Below are positions 7,719 through 13,747 of a DNA stretch of 24,206 nt, piece by piece; within the stretch, counting starts at the first letter, position 1, and the number at the start of each line of letters is the position of its first letter. The position numbers were made by a program, and so were the translations under genes. Under the pieces are notes generated by a model that saw only the letters and a list, made by a program, of their open reading frames with translations, did no database searches and was not told the origin of the DNA. Location of the stretch: assembly GCA_964542475.1 (NCBI GenBank), contig CAZIUL010000063.1:1-24206 (forward strand), in the 5' to 3' direction. The DNA is from CAZIUL01 sp964542475. GTDB lineage: Bacteria; Planctomycetota; B15-G4; CAYZWU01.

Positions 7719-9056
7719 TTACATATAAACCTTACGGTCTGCAGCCTTACCCTCGACAAGGATGGCGCGAGACAGCATGTCATGGACGCCGCCGACCTCC
7801 ACATCCATTTCGTGGCTTTCCACAAGCTGCATCAGCTGGCGCTTGCAGTTGGAGCAGGCTGCAGCCACATATTTAGCGCCTGTTTCAAGGATCTGTTCCA
7901 CCTTCTTCTTGCCGGACACTTCCATCCGGAAGTCGCGGATCGTGTCCATGGCGGAAAGGCCGCCGCCGCCGCCGCAGCACCAGTTTTCGCCTCGATTCGG
8001 GTGCATTTCGCGGAAGTCCGCGCACGCCGCTTTCATGATGATCCTGGGCTCCTCGATGATATCACACGACCGCCCGAAGTTGCACGGATCGTGGTAGGTG
8101 ACGGGATCGGGATTCATGCTCTTGTCAAACTTGAGCATCCCTTTATTGATCTTGTCCGCGGTCCACTGGAGACAGTTGATGATTGTAAAAGGAAGATCGC
8201 CCCACCAGTTGCCCTTTTCCGCCAACATCTTCATGATCCGGTAGGCGTGGCCGCATTCCCCCATGAATACGGTCTTGCAGCCAAGCTCCTTCGCTTCATC
8301 GATGTACATCTTGTTGTCTGCTTTCATGTCGCTGTCGTTGCCGGTGAACAGGCCGTAGTTCGCGCCGTCGAAACACCGCGAGCTCATCGTCCAATTATCG
8401 GCCATGCCGAGCACATAGAAGACCTTGGCTACGCCCATGGTGGCCTCGGGGTTTACCAGGACGTCGCCGGATGGCGGGACATAGAAGTAGTCCTTGCCCT
8501 TTTCATCGATTGGGATGGGGATGTCGATGCCATGCTCGTCCTTCATCTCCTCTGTGAGGAAATCGATGGCGGCTTTGAAGGCTTCCACAGAAGCCCCGTC
8601 TGTGTTCCCCGTTTCCAGGGAAACCTGGATTACCTTTTTCATTGTATCCGGAGTAAGCCCGCACTGATCGACGATGGCGCGGCCTTTGCGCGTGATGACC
8701 GAGTGATCGATGCCGAAGGGGCAGTACGTGGCGCAGCGACGGCAGCCCGTGCATTCGTAAAAATCATTTATCCACCGTTCGATTTCTTTTTCGCTGAAAT
8801 CTTCAGCGTCCGCCAGCTTGCCGAAGAGCCTGCCGCCGAGCGTATTGTACCTGTTGTAGATCTTGCGGATCAAATTGGTCCTCTCGACAGGATTTCGCCT
8901 CTTGTCGTCAGAACCGTAATAAACCGGGCATTGTTTGGCGCAGGTGCCGCATTTTGCACACACCTCCATATACAGCCGCAAGGGGAGCGGGCCGTTCTTC
9001 ATGCCTTTGATGGCGCCGATTACTTTATCCTTTAACTCGTTATTGGACTCTGCCAT
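7719..9056 (-). CDS. tmcB: TmcB/HdrD/DsrK-like iron-sulfur (CCG-domain) oxidoreductase subunit
   Basis: This 445-residue protein has two N-terminal 4Fe-4S ferredoxin motifs: C33, C36, C39, C43 (CAKCGTCAKQCP) and C102, C105, C108, C112 (CTGCRRCATYCP). In the C-terminal third there is a complete cysteine-rich CCG domain: DPCNFGR, NWCCGGGGG and SNCKRQ in the usual order. A degenerate first copy is marked by GECGHAYR. In HdrD, DsrK and TmcB this C-terminal site holds the non-cubane 4Fe-4S cluster that handles disulfides. The length fits TmcB better than the longer DsrK. It should sit on the cytoplasmic side, bound to the TmcC-like cytochrome encoded 60 bases upstream, and exchange electrons with a thiol/disulfide partner such as the neighbouring DsrC-like proteins. 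A GGAG ribosome site lies seven bases before the ATG. The choice between Tmc, Dsr and Hdr names is by length and context. Confidence 0.88.
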   Translation of the reverse strand: MAESNNELKDKVIGAIKGMKNGPLPLRLYMEVCAKCGTCAKQCPVYYGSDDKRRNPVERTNLIRKIYNRYNTLGGRLFGKLADAEDFSEKEIERWINDFYECTGCRRCATYCPFGIDHSVITRKGRAIVDQCGLTPDTMKKVIQVSLETGNTDGASVEAFKAAIDFLTEEMKDEHGIDIPIPIDEKGKDYFYVPPSGDVLVNPEATMGVAKVFYVLGMADNWTMSSRCFDGANYGLFTGNDSDMKADNKMYIDEAKELGCKTVFMGECGHAYRIMKMLAEKGNWWGDLPFTIINCLQWTADKINKGMLKFDKSMNPDPVTYHDPCNFGRSCDIIEEPRIIMKAACADFREMHPNRGENWCCGGGGGLSAMDTIRDFRMEVSGKKKVEQILETGAKYVAAACSNCKRQLMQLVESHEMDVEVGGVHDMLSRAILVEGKAADRKVYM

Positions 9057-9116
9057 TTTCTATCTCCATGATCAGTTCGAACAAGGACCTCGGTTATGAT
9101 TAGCTGCCCTCAGCAA

Positions 9117-9821
9117 TCAACGCCGCTGAATGAGGGCTTCCGTAAAAAAGATCCCGCCGAAGTGGAGGACCTTGCTGAAAGGTATATACATAATTAGGGC
9201 CTGGCCGAGCAGGTAGTGCGCCAGGAACCAGGGATTCGAAGGAAGGTTCACAGCGGTAAAAGTTATCAAACCGCAGAAATACTCCCGCGTTGCCGCGAGA
9301 TCCTGATGTGCGAAGAACCTCATCGCGTCTCCCGTAATGATCACAGCCAGGATCAGGATCATGGCGAAGTAGTCGCCCGGAGATGAGATCTGCTTCACGC
9401 GATGAACCGTCATGCGCCGCACGAGGATGATGACCGCAGTGACCAGCATGATGATCCCAGCGCCGCCGCCCGCGGTGGTGGACATGGTGTTGATCGCATC
9501 CGCATCCATACCCAAAGCCATAAGCGTCTTGTCAGGCAGCCAGGAGATGACCCGCATGTGACCGATAAAGACCAGCGCCAGCATGGCGTGAAAAAACCAA
9601 CCGATTAACCAGAGGTTTTTATCCGCCTTGTACAGGCTGCTGAAAAAACACGTCTCCTTTAACAGCCCGATGTACCGCTGTCCGTCGTTCTGGGGTGCAG
9701 GGAAAAGGGTCATCATCGGCTTGGGCAGTTTTCTCCAGATATATACCCTGTAAACCATACCGCCGATAAATAACAGGGCTGTAATAACGGGCAGGATTGC
9801 GCCTATGAACAGATCTCCCAT
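9117..9821 (-). CDS. tmcC: TmcC/DsrM/NarI-type membrane cytochrome b subunit
   Basis: This 234-residue protein has five to six hydrophobic helices with heme-ligand type histidines in the NarI-family pattern: H78 and H88 in one helix (FFHAMLALVFIGHMR), H202 (FLAHYLLGQ) and H220 (SKVLHFGG). NarI, DsrM, HdrE and TmcC anchor a cytoplasmic partner to the membrane and pass electrons between b hemes and menaquinone or a periplasmic cytochrome. The compact length matches TmcC better than the longer DsrM. It is directly upstream of the TmcB-like gene, with a GGAAGAG ribosome site before its ATG. In Desulfovibrio the tmc operon also encodes a tetraheme cytochrome (TmcA) and TmcD. Neither is present here, so the quinone pool is a more likely partner than a periplasmic cytochrome, which is inference. 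Confidence 0.85.
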   Translation of the reverse strand: MGDLFIGAILPVITALLFIGGMVYRVYIWRKLPKPMMTLFPAPQNDGQRYIGLLKETCFFSSLYKADKNLWLIGWFFHAMLALVFIGHMRVISWLPDKTLMALGMDADAINTMSTTAGGGAGIIMLVTAVIILVRRMTVHRVKQISSPGDYFAMILILAVIITGDAMRFFAHQDLAATREYFCGLITFTAVNLPSNPWFLAHYLLGQALIMYIPFSKVLHFGGIFFTEALIQRR

Positions 9822-9956
9822 GACGTTCTCTTCCTTTCTTTTTTCAAGAAATGCCGCCCATAACTGATGGGACGCACCGGAAAACAGAATTTGCTAATGT
9901 CACTCGACATGTAAAAGTCGATTCAACTTCTTTCACAACAGAGAAAGATGTAGAGC

Positions 9957-10304
9957 TTACACACAACCGGGCGGTCGGGGCAATCCGGCAAGGCGATAGG
10001 CGCCTTTGACCAGGCCGCAGGGAAAAAGCGCGCAGAAATCTTTCAGGGAAAGACCGCAATGCTTAGCGACTTTGACGATCGGAGGACCGATACCAAAGGT
10101 TTGATAATAGCCCCTGACAAAATTGATCACATTCCACTGATTGTCGTTCAGTGTCAGCTCTCCGATGTCATGGGCTCTCGCTAGTTTTTCCGCAACATCA
10201 GGTGACCAGAAATCTTTGTCGGCGAGAAACCCCTCGCAGTCTAGTTCGGGTGTCTCTTCAACAGGTTGAGGCGGCGTAACCTGGCTCGTATCTCCATTAT
10301 CCAT
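9957..10304 (-). CDS. DsrC/TusE-like protein keeping only the penultimate cysteine
   Basis: This 115-residue protein has one DsrC domain after an acidic, proline-containing leader of about 20 residues. Recognisable segments are CEGFLADKDFWSPDVAEKLA, LNDNQWNVINFVRGYYQTFG, SLKDFCALFPCGLVKGAYRLAGLPRP and the end GCV. The C-terminal GCV keeps CysA (C114), but the CysB position in the GACKIAGLP segment is tyrosine (Y103). Extra cysteines at 83, 91 and 96 lie close to the arm, and C96 replaces a usual glycine in LFPGG. With one arm cysteine it resembles TusE, the sulfur relay protein for tRNA thiolation, but no tus genes are nearby and the context is a respiratory membrane complex. It has an excellent ribosome site (AAGGAGG, seven bases from ATG) and is the first gene of the cluster, 135 bases before the TmcC-like gene. 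Confidence 0.88.
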   Translation of the reverse strand: MDNGDTSQVTPPQPVEETPELDCEGFLADKDFWSPDVAEKLARAHDIGELTLNDNQWNVINFVRGYYQTFGIGPPIVKVAKHCGLSLKDFCALFPCGLVKGAYRLAGLPRPPGCV

Positions 10305-10414
10305 ATTGTGCCCTCCTTAAAACGAGGTTGCCTGGATATATCCGGCGCTAGACACTCACTGTTCTTTCAATATAACAATCAAAGTATCTATATGCTCCAC
10401 AAGCTCCCGACGAA
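10305..10414 (-). promoter_or_regulatory. Leader of the DsrC/TmcBC cluster with a half-operator
   Basis: This 110-base region separates the regulator stop from the DsrC-like gene. It carries TATGCTCC at 10391-10398, identical to one arm plus centre of the palindrome in the regulator's own promoter (11294-11307), and a perfect 10-base palindrome GGATATATCC at 10334-10343. No promoter with two good boxes was found, so an activator-dependent promoter or read-through from the regulator gene is possible. Confidence 0.35.
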
Positions 10415-11227
10415 TCAGTTTGTGGATTTTTCATCAAGAGTATCTAAGCAGATTTCCAGGTTTCTTATGGAAACGGGCTTTTCAAGGCTGGCACAAACGG
10501 AACGCGTGCAGAGATTTAAAGATTCAATATTCATCCCCTTGGGTACGACACCGATGATCTTGGCACCCGGGAGCCGGGGATCCTCTGCAAGCCGTTCGCA
10601 GAGGTTTTCGATCAGCACCTGGGGCATTTCGAAGTCAACGACGATCACATCGGGTCTGTTATTTTCGATAAGCGCGGAGCATTCAAAGGCGGAACTGGTA
10701 AACCGTATAATGTAAGGGGTTAGGTGTATTCCCCTGGTCAGGGAAGCGATTAGGTAAACATCTTCGGTCATTGCAATGATGTTGTTGTTACGATTGCCCT
10801 GAGTTGTTTTGTAGTACTCGCAATCGTTACATGAGGTTTCGCAGAACGTTCCTCGAAAGCCGGCTCTTTCGCCGAGGCTGGCGATTTCGAAGCAGCGCAA
10901 CGCTTTGGATCGGTACACAAGACAATCCTGGCACGATTCAGCCACAACGCCGTTGGAGGACATATGCTCCCAACAGGGAATCATGTCATCTGGGCTCGGC
11001 TTGCCGTTCCTATGCATTTTGTTTCCCGGTCCCCTGTTTCCCAGTTCGTTGTTCTTCTTCAGGGTTCGGGTAGCCAGGAACGGGATAATGCTGTCTTCCA
11101 AAACTCTGTAATGCCCCCCGGGGGTCCTATCTGCCTGAATCAGCCCTTTTTTAATCCACTTGAGGATCGAATCCCGAGTGACCGAGCACAGCTTTGCTGC
11201 ATATCCTGTTGATACGGTATTCTTCAT
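10415..11227 (-). CDS. Three-part regulator: MerR/excisionase-like HTH, cysteine-rich centre, receiver-like domain
   Basis: This 270-residue protein begins with a MerR/excisionase-type helix-turn-helix (about 8-42: YAAKLCSVTRDSILKWIKKG, then TPGGHYRV). A cysteine-rich segment at 85-136 follows, with C85 (PCWE), C99, C102, C112 (RCFE), C129, C133 and C136 (CNDCEYY). From about 148 to 265 there is a receiver-like domain with an acidic pair (E155, D156), the phosphoacceptor-type D198 (IVVDFEMP) and the conserved lysine K250 (LEKP). The cysteines could bind an iron-sulfur cluster or zinc, which would make this a redox-sensing regulator; that is inference. The frame is open 31 codons further to a TTG at 11318-11320, but that TTG is part of the promoter -35 box, so the ATG at 11225-11227 is chosen. 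The gene lies just upstream of the DsrC/TmcBC cluster and probably controls it. Confidence 0.78.
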   Translation of the reverse strand: MKNTVSTGYAAKLCSVTRDSILKWIKKGLIQADRTPGGHYRVLEDSIIPFLATRTLKKNNELGNRGPGNKMHRNGKPSPDDMIPCWEHMSSNGVVAESCQDCLVYRSKALRCFEIASLGERAGFRGTFCETSCNDCEYYKTTQGNRNNNIIAMTEDVYLIASLTRGIHLTPYIIRFTSSAFECSALIENNRPDVIVVDFEMPQVLIENLCERLAEDPRLPGAKIIGVVPKGMNIESLNLCTRSVCASLEKPVSIRNLEICLDTLDEKSTN

Positions 11228-11291
11228 AACGCAATCAGTCTTCGTGCTTGAATCGAGGTTCCTGGTTATTGGTTTTATTTGTATCGGCCTT

Positions 11292-11320
11292 ACTATGCTG
11301 GAGCATAACAGCGTTTTCAA
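11292..11320 (-). promoter_or_regulatory. Promoter of the three-part regulator gene
   Basis: On the minus strand TTGAAA (11315-11320) and CATAGT (11292-11297) are separated by 17 bases. The -35 box matches five of six consensus bases, the -10 box four of six. The predicted transcript would start about 60 bases before the ATG at 11227, which supports that start codon. Confidence 0.5.
11294..11307. promoter_or_regulatory. Candidate operator inside the regulator's promoter
   Basis: TATGCT-GG-AGCATA is a palindrome with perfect six-base arms and a two-base centre. It spans the downstream half of the promoter spacer and part of the -10 box. MerR-type proteins typically bind dyads in the spacer between -35 and -10, so autoregulation by the encoded HTH protein is plausible. 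An arm of the same sequence recurs at 10391-10398. Confidence 0.45.
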
Positions 11321-11754
11321 CCTTAAATTATTTATTTTATTGGTTTTTGCATAGATTCATGCGTCGATTGTCGTTGTTTTATTCGTTTTTGAGGGCGGGA
11401 TCTTGGCACCAGTCAAGGTAAGATGTTGTGGCCCACCGAGTTCCCCTGACACCGAACACCAGTCCGGCTTGGGCTTAATTATCTATTAATAAACAGGTTA
11501 TAATATTTCATGGGAAGGGCATATATTGTCTATTTGAAAAAGTGTCATGAGCTTCGATCTCGATATCCCCATCCCCCGGCAATGGCCTCGTCAGGTCAAA
11601 ACAACCTTTCTCCAAGCCATAAACATCGTTTCTGATGTCTTCAGCATCCCCACCACCATTCAGCACGGTTGAAATCGGAGCCTGAACACGCTGGTAATTA
11701 TACCTGGACGAGTACACCGGTCACGGGGCACGGTCCGAATCTCCTCGGTTTAAA

Positions 11755-13593
11755 TCAAGATGAGAATTTATCGCGCCACAACTCGAAGACCAGAAGTGTC
11801 CAGAGCAAGGGGCCCATGCGTAGATCTCCGCGATAGTAGCCCTCCACACACCGCAGGGCATAATCTGCGTTCACCAGCCCGGTTTCATCGAGCCGCTTCC
11901 GGCTAAGGTACTTGTTGGTGAGGTCCCGGAGGATATCCAACCCGAACTCGTTGTAGTTGATAAGGAAACCGTGCTTGGGCCTCTCCAGAAGCTCGCGGGG
12001 GACATACCGGAAGAGAAGCTGTTTGTGTAGGTATTTCCCCTTCCCGTCTCTGAACTTGTACTCCGTGGGAAGAAACTGTACGAAATCGAAGAGCTCCGCT
12101 TCGTAGTAGGGGCAGATGAAATCCATGCGCAGAATGTCATGGATGTCGCTCCCTTTATAAAGAACACCATGGGTTCCGAAGACAATGAAAAAGGCCAGAC
12201 GGAACCGCTCATAGGGGGGGATGTCCTTTCGGCTTTCCAGGTAGTTGCGAAGCCAGAACATTTGAGGATCGACCTTTTTCCGGATGAGACGTTCGAGTTC
12301 GTAGCTCTTGAACTTCTTGTGAAATATCCAGAAGAACTCCGGCTGGCGCAACAATTCGGATATAAAAATATTGGGCGAAACCATCTTCTTGTAGAACGTG
12401 CGGAAAACGAAGCTGAAGAATGCGGAGAGAGGAATGCGCAACAAGTAGGGGACCATCCTGTAGTAGCGGTCCCACAAGCGGAAATCAACACCACAATACA
12501 TGAAATCGGGGCCGTCGCCGGCAAATACAGCATCGTGGCCCTGGGCCACATTCTTGGCGATTACGTAGTTTGGAATGGCGGAGATGTCGCCGAAGGGTTG
12601 GCCGTATATCAGCGGCAGGGAGAAAAGGGCCTCGAGAAAATCCTCTTTTTTGATGTAGTGACTCCGATGATCATCGACTCCGAGATGTTTGGCGATTTCC
12701 CGTGCATCGGGCACTTCATCACAATTGGGATCATTGGAACCGAGGGTGTAGGCGATTACCCTTTTGTTCGTGTGATTCGTCAATATGGAACATACCAATG
12801 AGGTATCGAGCCCGCTGCTCAGGTAGGTTGCCACCTCAGGGCCTTCCGGAAGACGGCGGTTGACCGAGTCTATAAGCCTGCTGTCGAGGCGGTCGACCAG
12901 TTCCTTTTCCGAGAGGCTTGTCGTGTCATGAAAAGCCCATTCATCCGGCACCAGGGGATGGAAATGATCAACCTTGACCTCAGCGCCGTCGAAGATGAGA
13001 AACTCTCCCGGATTCAGGACAAAAACGTTTTCATAGATGGTGTTGGGTGGATGTATGAACCCATAGCTCATGTAATCGATGAATCCTCGGCTGCCGATCT
13101 TTTTGTCAAAGCCGGGTGTGCTGACAAGGCCGACGAGGTTCGAGGAGAAGCAAAATCCGTCTTGCGTTTTCGCATAGTATATCCGTTTGATACCCCAGCG
13201 GTCGCGTCCCAGGACGAGCTTCTTTTCCTCCCCATCCCAGATGGCAAAGACGAAACCGCCCGAGAGCTCGTTGAAGGCTTTAATGCCTTCCTGGAGATAG
13301 TAGTACAGAATAACCTGCGCTGGATACAACGGGTTGGGGCCCGGGCCGTCCGGTGTGATTTTTTCCAATACGGCCCGGGTAGCGTATGTCCTTCCGTCCA
13401 CAACGCAGGCATATCGCCCATCTGTGCTCTGGAAGAGGTTCCCCTTTCCTTCGGTGCCCAGAGCAACATCCTCCCGGACATGATAGGAATCCTGGAAAAT
13501 ATCGGGTTTCGTCAGTGGATAGCATCCAGACAAGAAAGCCTTAATATGCTCCGAACCGTTCTTTGAGCCTATGTACCCACATATTCTACCCAC
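11755..13593 (-). CDS. Asparagine-synthetase-like protein with a divergent glutaminase domain
   Basis: This 612-residue protein has an N-terminal class II glutamine-amidotransferase-like domain (about 1-200) and a C-terminal ATP-pyrophosphatase/synthetase domain with the PP-loop SSGLDTS at 259-265, a variant of SGGxDS. AsnB-type enzymes transfer ammonia from glutamine to an adenylated carboxylate. The start is GTG at 13591-13593, chosen because AAGGGAG lies nine bases upstream; an in-frame ATG at 13626 has GGAG only one base away. With this start the nucleophile-type cysteine is residue 5 (MGRICGYIG), not residue 2, and the NGEIYN glutamine-site motif reads VDGRTY. The glutaminase half may therefore be inactive or need processing. 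Many AsnB-like proteins in biosynthetic and polysaccharide clusters look this way, so the substrate need not be aspartate. Its start overlaps the stop of the 53-residue ORF. Confidence 0.85.
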   Translation of the reverse strand: MGRICGYIGSKNGSEHIKAFLSGCYPLTKPDIFQDSYHVREDVALGTEGKGNLFQSTDGRYACVVDGRTYATRAVLEKITPDGPGPNPLYPAQVILYYYLQEGIKAFNELSGGFVFAIWDGEEKKLVLGRDRWGIKRIYYAKTQDGFCFSSNLVGLVSTPGFDKKIGSRGFIDYMSYGFIHPPNTIYENVFVLNPGEFLIFDGAEVKVDHFHPLVPDEWAFHDTTSLSEKELVDRLDSRLIDSVNRRLPEGPEVATYLSSGLDTSLVCSILTNHTNKRVIAYTLGSNDPNCDEVPDAREIAKHLGVDDHRSHYIKKEDFLEALFSLPLIYGQPFGDISAIPNYVIAKNVAQGHDAVFAGDGPDFMYCGVDFRLWDRYYRMVPYLLRIPLSAFFSFVFRTFYKKMVSPNIFISELLRQPEFFWIFHKKFKSYELERLIRKKVDPQMFWLRNYLESRKDIPPYERFRLAFFIVFGTHGVLYKGSDIHDILRMDFICPYYEAELFDFVQFLPTEYKFRDGKGKYLHKQLLFRYVPRELLERPKHGFLINYNEFGLDILRDLTNKYLSRKRLDETGLVNADYALRCVEGYYRGDLRMGPLLWTLLVFELWRDKFSS

Positions 13594-13747
13594 GGCTTGG
13601 ATCTCCCTTCTGATAATGACCAGCATTCTCCACGCTGTAATTCATCAAAGTCCCTTGCTTTTCTGCAAATTTATATAGCGGATACTCATTTATCTCAATA
13701 GAGATATTATTAGAAGCAATGTGAGTTCGTTCAAGCATAGAACGCAT
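13586..13747 (-). CDS. Possible 53-residue peptide coupled between larA and the AsnB-like gene
   Basis: The ATG at 13745-13747 overlaps the larA stop (TAATG), and the TAG at 13586-13588 lies eight bases inside the AsnB-like gene. The frame would therefore be translated by coupling with both neighbours. The product starts MRSMLERTHIASNN, continues through INEYPLYKFAEKQG and ends YQKGDPSRG. It is hydrophilic, without a signal peptide, membrane helix or cysteine. I recognise no family. A second ATG four codons in is an alternative start. No Shine-Dalgarno sequence is evident, which is tolerable for a coupled start. Without it, 120 bases would separate two genes of an otherwise gapless group, which argues for its reality. 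It could be a small partner protein, a peptide substrate of the ligase, or chance. Confidence 0.42.
   Translation of the reverse strand: MRSMLERTHIASNNISIEINEYPLYKFAEKQGTLMNYSVENAGHYQKGDPSRG

Larger units (their letters stand above)
11228..11754. other. Long intergenic region, AT-rich, with the regulator promoter and no supported gene
   Basis: The left third holds the regulator promoter and operator. The rest lies downstream of the asparagine-synthetase-like gene. A 69-codon leftward frame with a GTG start (11508-11717) is the only sizeable ORF and is not supported. A TATAAT box occurs at about 11502 on the plus strand, but it has a poor -35 and no rightward gene after it. I see no clear hairpin-plus-T-run terminator. 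Confidence 0.5.

Noticed and set aside
7536..9035. A 499-codon rightward open frame opposite the TmcB-like gene.
   Set aside because: It is exactly antisense to a gene with clear ferredoxin and CCG motifs and has no recognisable domain; open antisense frames are expected in sequence with this codon usage.
11228..11320. A 31-codon upstream extension of the three-part regulator from a TTG.
   Set aside because: The TTG is the -35 box of the likely promoter and the extra residues resemble no HTH protein leader.
11508..11717. A 69-codon leftward frame with a GTG start after the AsnB-like gene.
   Set aside because: No ribosome site, no family resemblance, and a stop two codons before the GTG; treated as chance in an AT-rich gap.
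11755..13747. A lasso-peptide cluster formed by the small ORF and the AsnB-like gene.
   Set aside because: No leader-binding protein, no transglutaminase-like protease and no YxxPxL leader motif are present; the neighbours are larA and CYTH.
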